A DNA stretch of 5,649 nucleotides from an uncultured Oscillospiraceae bacterium (GTDB lineage Bacteria; Bacillota; Clostridia; Oscillospirales; Oscillospiraceae): the NCBI GenBank assembly GCA_905234005.1, contig CAJOFW010000102.1:1-5649 (forward strand). Reading direction: 5' to 3'. The notes under the pieces were generated by a model. The model saw nothing but the letters and a program-made list of their open reading frames with translations, was not told the DNA's origin and did not search any database. Within the stretch, counting starts at the first letter, position 1. Each line of letters starts with the position of its first letter. The position numbers and the translations under genes are program-made. Shown here piece by piece: positions 1-5,645 of this stretch.

Positions 1-1053
1 GTCCGGGTTCGGCTCCGTCCGGGCGATCAGATATTCCTGCAGGGACACGTCGTCCGCGTTGTACAGCAGAAGGCAGCGGGCGGGCTTGCCGTCGCGTCCG
101 GCGCGGCCTGCCTCCTGGTAGTATGCCTCGAGGCTGCGCGGCATGTTGTAGTGGATGACAAAGCGCACGTCCGGCTTGTCGATGCCCATGCCGAAGGCGT
201 TCGTGGCGACCATGACGAGCCTGCGTCCGGCGAGGAAATCGGCCTGATTTTCGCGCCGTGCTTCGGCGGTGAGGCCGGCGTGGTAGAGCGCGGCGGCAAA
301 GCCGTTTGACCGCAGCAGCTCATACACGGCCTCGGTGCCCCGGCGCGTCGCGCAGTAGACGATGCCGGCGCGGCCGCGCTCGCGTTCGAGCTCGGAAAGG
401 AGCACGGCGTCGCGGTCGCGGACGCTCTTCACCGCGAAATAGAGATTCGGCCTGTCAAAGCCCGCCGTGTAGGTATACGGATCGCGCAGGCCGAGGTTTT
501 TGATGATGTCGCGGCGGACGCGTTCGGTCGCGGTGGCGGTGAACGCGCCGACGACCGGGCGGCGGGGCAGGGACTCGAGAAAGCCCGCGATGCGCATATA
601 ATCGGGCCGGAAGTCCTGCCCCCACTGGGAGATGCAGTGCGCCTCGTCCACGGCGACGAACGGGATCGGCATCGCCGCGCACAGCGCCCGGAAGCCGGGC
701 AGGGCCAGCCGCTCCGGGGCGACGTACACGAGCCGGTAGCGCCCCGCCCCGAGCCGCCGAAGCGCCTCCGAAAGCTGCGCCGGCGTCAGCGAACGGTTCA
801 GGTACGCGGCGGGCACGCCGGCGCGTACAAGCCCCATGACCTGATCGTGCATCAGCGCGATGAGCGGCGATATCACGAGCGTCACGCCCGGCAGCAGCGT
901 CGCGGGGAGCTGGTAGCACAGCGACTTGCCCCCGCCCGTCGGCAGCACGCCGAGAACGTCCCGTCCGGCGAGCACGCTGTCGATGAGCGGCTCCTGACCG
1001 GGGCGGAAGCGGTCGCTGTGAAAGTAGCGGTCAAGCGCCGCGTATTTGTCCAC
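1..1053 (-). CDS. recQ: RecQ-family ATP-dependent DNA helicase, C-terminus cut by window edge
   Basis: RecQ helicases unwind DNA 3'-to-5' using ATP and act in recombination and replication-fork repair. The 351 residues visible cover the whole helicase core. In order: motif 0 FRPGQ (residues 16-20), Walker A PTGGGKS with Lys43, motif Ia SPLIALMHDQ, the DEAH box followed by CISQWGQDFRP (DEAH at 136-139; this RecQ form separates it from other SF2 helicases), motif III FTATAT, motif V ATNAFGMGIDKPDVR, and motif VI QEAGRAGRDG (313-322, arginine fingers). The frame is still open at base 1, so the zinc-binding/RQC region and any HRDC domain lie outside. The GTG at 1053-1051 is the only start between an upstream in-frame stop (1077-1075) and the conserved FRPGQ motif. 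No Shine-Dalgarno is visible before it. It begins 10 bases after the stop of the upstream oxidoreductase, so co-transcription and translational coupling are likely. Family assignment is firm; the role in this organism is inferred from the family. Confidence 0.96.
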   Translation of the reverse strand, partial: MDKYAALDRYFHSDRFRPGQEPLIDSVLAGRDVLGVLPTGGGKSLCYQLPATLLPGVTLVISPLIALMHDQVMGLVRAGVPAAYLNRSLTPAQLSEALRRLGAGRYRLVYVAPERLALPGFRALCAAMPIPFVAVDEAHCISQWGQDFRPDYMRIAGFLESLPRRPVVGAFTATATERVRRDIIKNLGLRDPYTYTAGFDRPNLYFAVKSVRDRDAVLLSELERERGRAGIVYCATRRGTEAVYELLRSNGFAAALYHAGLTAEARRENQADFLAGRRLVMVATNAFGMGIDKPDVRFVIHYNMPRSLEAYYQEAGRAGRDGKPARCLLLYNADDVSLQEYLIARTEPNPD

Positions 1054-1063
1054 GCGTCTGCCG

Positions 1064-3094
1064 TCAGCGGATGTTCATCGCGGCGGCCCAGCCCTCCCGG
1101 ACGGCCTTCTGGACGTTCGCGAAGCGGTTCACGTCGCCGATGAACGCCATCTGCGGCGCGGAGCCGAACAGCGATCTTGCGACGTCGACGTTGCTCGCCG
1201 CGCCGGCGCAGAGCAGCACGCTGTCCGACGTGACCTTCCTCTCGACGCCGTCGCGGTCGACGTACTTCACGCCGTCGGGCACGATCTCCGTGCAGCGCAC
1301 GCCGGTCAGGCTCGAGAAGTTCGGCTCGCGGAGCCAGTAGTTGTGCACCATGTTCTTGTAGTGGGCGTGCGGCGCGTCCAGAATCAGCTCGGGCAGCATC
1401 TCAAGGACGACGCACTTCTTGCCGAGCTCGCACAGCCACAGCGCCGTCTCGACGCCGATCTCGCCGCCGCCGATGACGGCGACCGTGTCGCCCAGCTCGT
1501 CCTGATGGCCGTAGCACGTCATGCCATAGCGGACGTTCGGCAGGTCACATCCCGGTATCGGCGGCGCGATCGGGTGCGCCCCGGCGGCGACGGCGACCAT
1601 GTCGTAGCCCTCTGAAAGAAGCAGCTCCTTCGTCGCCCGGGTGTTCAGCCGGACGTCGACGCCGAGGGCGTCCATCTGTCCGACGAGATAGTCCTTGAAC
1701 CGGCGCAGCGGCCACTTGAACGACGCGTAGTCGGCGTGGCGGAGCATACCGCCGAGGGCGTCCTGCGCCTCATAGAGCGTGACCGCGTGGCCGCGCTGTA
1801 CGGCGGTCTTCGCAAACTCCATGCCCGCCGGCCCGCCGCCGACGACGGCCACCCTCCGCGGCGGCACGGACGCGGGGTAGAGACTTCCGGCGCGATCCTC
1901 GATGCCGACGAGGGGGTTTACCGTACACACCGTGCGGAAGCCCTCGCGTCCGGCGGGGACGTGGCACTTGTTGCAGCGCACGCAGGGGACGAGATCCTCG
2001 CCCCGGCCCTCGTATGCAAGCTCGCCGTAGTTCGGGTTCGAGATCCAGCTTCGGGCCATGTAGACGAGGTCGGCCCGCCCCTCCCGGACGGCGGCGTCGG
2101 CGTTTCCGATGTCGAACATACCCGAGCTGACGCCCACGAGCATATCGAGACCCGCCGCGTGTACGCCCCGGGTGACCCTCGCCATGTCCTCGAGATACGG
2201 CTCCGGCACGCTCTCCGGCGACGTGAAGCCGAGGCAGTGCTGCGGGTCCATCTCCCCGCCGCGCAGGTGCAGGATATTTACAAGCCCGTCGCAGAGCTTC
2301 GCGAATTCGATGCAGTCCCCGACCGTGTAGCCGCCCTCCGGCTCGCTGACCGAGAACACAAGCTCGATCGGGAACGAACGCCCGAGCGCCCGCCGCAGGG
2401 CGGTCAGCAGCTCGATCGTGAAGCGGGCGCGGTTTTCGAGGGAGCCGCCGTATTCGTCAGAGCGGTGATTTGTGATCGGGCTGAACAGCCGGCTCATCGG
2501 CTGGTTGCGGTAGCAGGCGTATATGCTCACGATGTCGAAGCCGAGCGATTTCAGATCCCTCGCCTGCTGTACGTAGTCGGCGATGAAGGCGTCCATCCAC
2601 GCCCGGTCGATTTTGTTGACGTCGACGGCGGGCGGGCCGTCGTCCTCCGCGCTGCGGGGCTTGTCGGCCGGGGGCGGCGGCGGGGCGAACTGCCCGCCGA
2701 CCGGCATGGGCGGAAGCTCCGGGCCGAGGCTCCGGTCGACCGGCCCCATGATGTAGCCCGTCACCTTGGTGTTGTAGCAGTGGATCGCGTCGATGAGCTG
2801 GCACATGTAGTTCTGGCACGACGCGTCGTCCAGCTCGTACATATTGAAATGGGCGGGGGGATCGTCGATCGTGCGGCCGGGCATTTTTATGTCGTCGCAG
2901 TGCAGGTGGTTGATCGTGATCGCCGCCGCGCCGCTTTTGGCGCGGTTGGAGAAGTGGCCGATGATCTTTTCGGTGGGCCACTTTTCGCGGCCCTGCAGGA
3001 AGTGCGGCGTCGAGGCCGAGGACATCATGCGGTTTTTGAGGATGATGTCGCCGACGACGACCGGCGACAGGAGGGCGTCGTATCTCTGCTGCAT
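1064..3094 (-). CDS. FMN/4Fe-4S/FAD oxidoreductase, 2,4-dienoyl-CoA reductase / BaiCD / enoate reductase superfamily
   Basis: Complete 676-residue enzyme, the usual length for this family. Residues ~1-365 form an Old Yellow Enzyme-like FMN TIM barrel, with the signature TNHRSDEYGGSLENRARF at 208-225. A 4Fe-4S cluster site follows: Cys371, Cys374, Cys377 and Cys390, the last before TVNP. The C-terminal half is a two-dinucleotide flavoprotein reductase: VVGGGPAG at 417-424 with Glu442 for FAD, and VIGGGEIG at 540-547 with Glu565, an acidic residue suggesting NADH rather than NADPH. FIGD at 651-654 closes the FAD site. By family, electrons pass from NAD(P)H through FAD and Fe-S to FMN and reduce an activated C=C bond; the substrate cannot be told. 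Oddities: the usual barrel H-x-x-x-Y catalytic stretch is replaced by YACYRNQPMSRLFSP (192-206), the usual QLxHxGR strand reads GYIMGP (113-118), and a Pro-rich acidic insertion lies at 138-155. A GGAG ribosome binding site (3105-3102) sits 7 bases before the ATG. It is probably first gene of an operon with recQ. Confidence 0.93.
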   Translation of the reverse strand: MQQRYDALLSPVVVGDIILKNRMMSSASTPHFLQGREKWPTEKIIGHFSNRAKSGAAAITINHLHCDDIKMPGRTIDDPPAHFNMYELDDASCQNYMCQLIDAIHCYNTKVTGYIMGPVDRSLGPELPPMPVGGQFAPPPPPADKPRSAEDDGPPAVDVNKIDRAWMDAFIADYVQQARDLKSLGFDIVSIYACYRNQPMSRLFSPITNHRSDEYGGSLENRARFTIELLTALRRALGRSFPIELVFSVSEPEGGYTVGDCIEFAKLCDGLVNILHLRGGEMDPQHCLGFTSPESVPEPYLEDMARVTRGVHAAGLDMLVGVSSGMFDIGNADAAVREGRADLVYMARSWISNPNYGELAYEGRGEDLVPCVRCNKCHVPAGREGFRTVCTVNPLVGIEDRAGSLYPASVPPRRVAVVGGGPAGMEFAKTAVQRGHAVTLYEAQDALGGMLRHADYASFKWPLRRFKDYLVGQMDALGVDVRLNTRATKELLLSEGYDMVAVAAGAHPIAPPIPGCDLPNVRYGMTCYGHQDELGDTVAVIGGGEIGVETALWLCELGKKCVVLEMLPELILDAPHAHYKNMVHNYWLREPNFSSLTGVRCTEIVPDGVKYVDRDGVERKVTSDSVLLCAGAASNVDVARSLFGSAPQMAFIGDVNRFANVQKAVREGWAAAMNIR

Positions 3095-3110
3095 GGTGAA
3101 GCTCCGTTCC

Positions 3111-3124
3111 GGCCCGTGCGGGCC
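3111..3124 (-). promoter_or_regulatory. Short GC hairpin in the oxidoreductase leader
   Basis: The minus-strand transcript would contain GGCCC-GCAC-GGGCC, a 5-bp all-GC stem with a 4-base loop, between the predicted start (~3154) and the GGAG ribosome binding site (3105-3102). It ends 5 bases upstream of that site, so it could affect translation initiation or mRNA stability. It also contains CCGTGCG on the plus strand, the same seven bases as a half of the palindrome at 3194-3205. Function is unproven; chance is possible at this GC content. Confidence 0.35.
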
Positions 3125-3160
3125 TTGCAGTCTGGCGGTATTGTTGCGCGGATTTTTGTC

Positions 3161-3189
3161 ATTATAGCAAATCCCGCGCCCGATTTCAA
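3161..3189 (-). promoter_or_regulatory. Sigma-A-type promoter for the oxidoreductase-recQ operon
   Basis: Read on the minus strand there is TTGAAA (3189-3184, 5 of 6 to consensus), a 17-base spacer, and a perfect TATAAT (3166-3161). Transcription would begin near 3154, leaving a leader of about 60 bases before the ATG at 3094. Spacing and box quality make this the best promoter in the window. Not tested experimentally. Confidence 0.85.
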
Positions 3190-3193
3190 TACG

Positions 3194-3205
3194 CCGTGCG
3201 CACGG
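3194..3205. promoter_or_regulatory. Perfect 12-bp palindrome between divergent -35 boxes, candidate operator
   Basis: CCGTGCGCACGG equals its own reverse complement and ends directly against the rightward TTGACA (3206-3211), four bases from the leftward -35 box (3184-3189). A protein bound here could block or activate both promoters. No regulator gene is in the window, so the binding protein is unknown. In GC-rich DNA a short palindrome can occur by chance; position is the main argument. Confidence 0.45.
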
Positions 3206-3234
3206 TTGACAGGCGGTGTATAATAAGGCATGAT
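3206..3234 (+). promoter_or_regulatory. Probable promoter of the surface-protein gene
   Basis: A perfect TTGACA (3206-3211) is followed after 17 bases by CATGAT (3229-3234), which keeps the key A at position 2 and T at position 6. Between them lies a perfect TATAAT (3219-3224), but it is only 7 bases from TTGACA and has no good -35 box of its own (best is TGCGCA, 3 of 6, at 16-base spacing). Either -10 could be used, giving starts near 3241 or 3231 and a leader of about 59-69 bases. That a promoter is here is likely; the exact boxes are uncertain. Confidence 0.65.
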
Positions 3235-3299
3235 TATCGCGGTGCGTTTTCGTCGCGTCACCGCTTCACAACTCATTACCGAATTACAAGGAGACTGCC

Positions 3300-5585
3300 A
3301 TGAACATCGCAAAACGCGTACTGTCCCTTCTCCTGACGCTTGTCCTGCTGGCGGGCCTTCTGTCCGCGGCCGGCTACGCGGCGGGGGAGATCGAGGACGT
3401 CGGCGGGACCGGCTCCCGTCCCGTCATCGACTGGAGCGCCGTGAACTGGAGCGGCGTCGACCTGTCCGGCGTCGATCTGACCAGCGTCGATCTGACCAGC
3501 GTCGATCTGAGCAATGTCGATCTGAGCGGCGTCGATCTGAGCGCTCTCGGCATTGATGACACCGACCTGAGCAACGTAGACCTGACGCAGGTTGATCTGA
3601 GCGGCGTCGACCTGAGCGCCCTCGGCATTGATGACACCGACCTGAGCAACGTCGACCTGAGCAACGTCGACCTGAGCAATTTCGACTGGAGCCAGCTCGG
3701 TCTCGAGGACGTCGACCCGGAGAACTTCGACCCGAGCACGGTCGACTGGAGCTCCGTCGACTGGAGTTCGGTCGACTGGAGCGGCGTGGATTTCGGCGGC
3801 GTTGACCCGAGCGAGATCGACTGGTCGCAGGTCGACTGGTCGCAGGTCGACTGGTCGGAGGTCGACTGGGCCGCCATCATCGGCGACAACGGCGGCGAAA
3901 CCGGGGACGAAACCGGCGAGCCGGTCGAGGAGCCGGTCGAGGAGACCGAGGGCGACTGGACGTACACCGTGTCCGACGACGGGAACGCGACCGTCACCGG
4001 CTACAGCGGCGCGGACGCGGACGTGACCGTCCCGTCCACCCTCGGCGGCCACCCCGTCGCCGCCGTCGGAGCCGAGGCGTTCGCCCTCAACACGGCCATC
4101 GCGTCCGTGACGATTCCCGACGGCGTGACGGAGATCGGCTCCGCCGCGTTCTCGGGCTGCACATCTCTTGCGTCCGTGACGCTGCCGAACAGCGTGACGG
4201 CCATCGGCTCCGGCGCGTTCACGGGCTGCACGGCGCTGACGGAATTTGCGATTCCGTCCAAGGTCACGACGGTGAGCGATGGCCTGTTCACCGGCTGCAC
4301 GTCGCTTGCGTCCGTGACGATTCCCGACGGCGTGACGGAGATCGGCTCCGCCGCGTTCTCCGGCTGCACGTCTCTTGCGTCCGTGACGCTGCCGAACAGC
4401 GTGACGACCATCGGCACGGGCGCTTTCACCGGCTGCACGGCGCTCAAATCCGTGACGATTCCCAACGGCGTGACGGAGATCGGCTCCGCCGCGTTCTCCG
4501 GCTGCACCGCCCTGACGGGCATGAAGCTCCCGACCGGCATCACGAGCATCAGCAGCGGCCTGTTCACCGGCTGCACGTCGCTTGAATCCGTGACGATCCC
4601 CGGCGGCGTGACGGAGATCGGGACGGGCGCTTTCACGGGCTGCACGTCGCTTGAATCCGTGACGATCCCGTCCGGCGTGACGGAGATCGGCTCCGCCGCG
4701 TTCTCCGGCTGCACATCGCTTGTGTTCGCGGCGCTGCCGAACAGCGTGACGACCATCGGCGCGGGCGCGTTCACCGGCTGCACGTCGCTTGCGAACGCGA
4801 CGATCCCGTCCGGCGTGACACAGCTTGGCATGAGCTTGTTTTACGGCTGCTCGGCGATGAAATACGTGGTCATCCCGGTGAGCGTGACCGCCGTCGGCGC
4901 GTACGCGTTCCGGGACTGCTACGCCCTCGCGGACGTGTACTACGCAGGCTCGTCGTCCCAGTGGAGCGAGGTCAGGGTCTCCGTCGGCAACGCCGCCTTG
5001 ACCGGCGCGAAGATGCACTACAACTCCGTAGGCCCGGACGCAAGCCCGTTCACCGACGTGCCCACGACCGTCTCCTACTACAAATACGTCATGTGGGCGT
5101 ATGAAAACGGCATCGTGAAGGGCACGTCGGCGACGACGTTCAGCCCGAACGCCGACTGCACGCGGGGCCAATTCGCGCTGATGCTCTACCGCCTCGCCGG
5201 CAAGCCGGACGTGACCGGCGTGACGAATCCGTTCAAGGACGTGAAGAAGTCCGATTCGTATTACAAGGCCATCCTCTGGGCCTACAACGAGGGCATCATC
5301 AAGGGAACCTCCGCCACGACGTTCAACCCCTCCGGCTCCGTCACCCGCGGGCAGATCGTTCTGATGCTCTACCGCATGGCGGGCAAGCCCGAGGTCACGA
5401 ATACGACCAATCCGTTCACGGACGTCTCCAAGTCCGACTCCTGCTACAAGGCCGTCCTCTGGGCCGTGGAGCAGGGCATCACGAAGGGCACTTCGGCCAC
5501 GACGTTCTCGCCGAATAAGAACTGCACGCGGTATCAGCTCGTGACGTTCCTGTATCGGTTCAACGATCTGATGAAATACATCTGA
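3300..5585 (+). CDS. SLH-anchored surface protein with acidic pentapeptide repeats and BspA-like leucine-rich repeats
   Basis: Secreted 761-residue protein, predicted to sit on the cell wall. Residues 1-~28 are a signal peptide: MNIAKR, then a hydrophobic Leu/Val stretch, with cleavage likely between Ala24 and Ala28. Residues 43-192 are 30 in-register pentapeptides of the type VDLSx or VDWSx. Residues 194-218 are a Gly/Glu/Asp linker. Residues 219-269 are the usual lead-in to BspA-type repeats; 270-545 are twelve leucine-rich repeats of exactly 23 residues; 546-576 (VYYAGSSSQWSEV, KMHYNS) is the common C-terminal cap of such arrays. Three SLH domains at ~583-637, 643-697 and 704-752 should bind secondary cell-wall polymer. 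An AAGGAG site (3288-3293) lies 6 bases before the ATG. BspA-like repeats often serve adhesion to host or microbial partners; here that role is inferred. The order pentapeptide array, LRR, SLH is one I do not recognise as a named family. It is transcribed divergently from the oxidoreductase operon. Confidence 0.95.
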   Translation: MNIAKRVLSLLLTLVLLAGLLSAAGYAAGEIEDVGGTGSRPVIDWSAVNWSGVDLSGVDLTSVDLTSVDLSNVDLSGVDLSALGIDDTDLSNVDLTQVDLSGVDLSALGIDDTDLSNVDLSNVDLSNFDWSQLGLEDVDPENFDPSTVDWSSVDWSSVDWSGVDFGGVDPSEIDWSQVDWSQVDWSEVDWAAIIGDNGGETGDETGEPVEEPVEETEGDWTYTVSDDGNATVTGYSGADADVTVPSTLGGHPVAAVGAEAFALNTAIASVTIPDGVTEIGSAAFSGCTSLASVTLPNSVTAIGSGAFTGCTALTEFAIPSKVTTVSDGLFTGCTSLASVTIPDGVTEIGSAAFSGCTSLASVTLPNSVTTIGTGAFTGCTALKSVTIPNGVTEIGSAAFSGCTALTGMKLPTGITSISSGLFTGCTSLESVTIPGGVTEIGTGAFTGCTSLESVTIPSGVTEIGSAAFSGCTSLVFAALPNSVTTIGAGAFTGCTSLANATIPSGVTQLGMSLFYGCSAMKYVVIPVSVTAVGAYAFRDCYALADVYYAGSSSQWSEVRVSVGNAALTGAKMHYNSVGPDASPFTDVPTTVSYYKYVMWAYENGIVKGTSATTFSPNADCTRGQFALMLYRLAGKPDVTGVTNPFKDVKKSDSYYKAILWAYNEGIIKGTSATTFNPSGSVTRGQIVLMLYRMAGKPEVTNTTNPFTDVSKSDSCYKAVLWAVEQGITKGTSATTFSPNKNCTRYQLVTFLYRFNDLMKYI
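3426..3875 (+). repeat. Thirty tandem 15-bp/5-residue acidic pentapeptide repeats
   Basis: Residues 43-192 keep a strict period of five. The second position is Asp in 26 of 30 units, Asn once (49) and Gly three times (84, 109, 134). The third (core) position is Leu 14 times, Trp 10, Pro 3, Ile 2 and Phe 1. The first position is mostly Val, the fourth mostly Ser or Thr. This resembles the A(D/N)LxX pentapeptide family, whose members fold as a square right-handed beta-helix with four units per turn, which would give about 7.5 turns. Val in place of Ala, and Trp or Pro in the core, are unusual for that family, so the fold is likely for the Leu part (53-127) and less sure for 128-192. At DNA level many units begin GTCGA(C/T). 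Confidence 0.9.
3516..3659 (+). repeat. 75-bp offset direct repeat inside the pentapeptide array
   Basis: Bases 3516-3584 and 3591-3659 encode the same 23 residues (VDLSGVDLSALGIDD then TDLSNVDL) and differ at four bases, all in third codon positions. The copies are offset by 75 bp, five pentapeptides. The marker unit LGIDD appears at residues 83 and 108, and a decayed form LGLED at 133, showing a third, older copy. This looks like tandem duplication by slippage or unequal recombination, with the protein sequence kept afterwards. Confidence 0.85.
4107..4934 (+). repeat. Twelve exact 69-bp/23-residue BspA-type (LRR_5-like) leucine-rich repeats
   Basis: Units start at residues 270, 293, 316, 339, 362, 385, 408, 431, 454, 477, 500 and 523, with consensus VTIPxGVTEIGxxAFxGCTSLxS and no insertions. 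The GCTSL part gives one Cys per unit, a stacked ladder typical of this LRR class. Three unit types recur: A (TEIGSAAFSGC), B (LPNSVT, GAFTGC) and C (GLFTGC). The order runs A-B-C, A-B, A, C, mixed, A-B, C-like, indicating growth by duplication of a three-unit block. Bases 4107-4199 and 4314-4406 match except for two third-position changes. By family these repeats form a curved solenoid used for protein or ligand binding. Confidence 0.93.
5046..5555 (+). other. Three tandem SLH cell-wall anchoring domains
   Basis: Each domain (residues ~583-637, 643-697, 704-752) has the SLH pattern PF-x-DV near the start, YYK or CYK plus an aromatic helix, a GI-x-KGTSATTF-x-P turn, then the TR-x-Q helix and LYR. 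Three copies is the number that forms the standard trimeric SLH unit binding pyruvylated secondary cell-wall polysaccharide in Gram-positive bacteria. The usual ITRAE signature reads CTRGQ, VTRGQ and CTRYQ; the key Arg is kept in all three, but Glu is replaced by Gln. The C-terminal position means the LRR and pentapeptide arrays project outward. Confidence 0.93.
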
Positions 5586-5604
5586 TACAGCCCCGCCCGC
5601 ACGT

Positions 5605-5645
5605 CCGGCGGCCGCGCCGGGAAAGGGGATTGCAATTCCCGCCGG
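5605..5645. other. Nested inverted repeats downstream of the surface-protein gene
   Basis: CCGGCGG (5605-5611) can pair with CCGCCGG (5639-5645). Inside, GGGGATTGCAATTCCC (5625-5640) can form a 6-bp stem with one G-U pair and a TGCA loop; the two pairings overlap by two bases and are alternatives. This starts 20 bases after the stop codon, where a terminator would be expected, but the bases that follow are AAAA, not a T-run, and the window ends. It may be a stem whose tail lies outside, or part of another element. Confidence 0.3.

Noticed and set aside
455..919. Minus-strand open frame within recQ
   Set aside because: It is an out-of-frame reading of the helicase core; the true frame has all RecQ motifs through this stretch.
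3095..3160. FMN or other riboswitch in the oxidoreductase leader
   Set aside because: The leader is only about 60 bases and has one short hairpin, too little for a known flavin riboswitch, and no conserved riboswitch motif is visible.
1736..3223. Long plus-strand open frame opposite the oxidoreductase
   Set aside because: The opposite strand encodes a complete, motif-rich enzyme. This frame is Arg/Val/Asp-rich with no recognisable motif, and it runs across the leftward promoter.
3426..3875. Regular repeats as a possible CRISPR array or RTX calcium-binding repeats
   Set aside because: The 15-bp period has no spacers and stays in one coding frame, so it is not CRISPR. RTX repeats are nonapeptides of GGxGxDxUx type, which is not seen.
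3276..5171. Long minus-strand open frame opposite the surface-protein gene
   Set aside because: It mirrors the repeats of the plus-strand gene, has Arg/Ala/His-rich composition with no domain, and is open because of GC-rich codon use.
3300..5585. Sortase-type LPxTG wall anchor in the surface protein
   Set aside because: The C-terminus ends in an SLH domain (FLYRFNDLMKYI) with no LPxTG-like motif, hydrophobic segment or basic tail.
5625..5640. Rho-independent terminator for the surface-protein gene
   Set aside because: The stem is followed by GCCGGAAAA with no T-run inside the window, so it is listed only as an inverted repeat.
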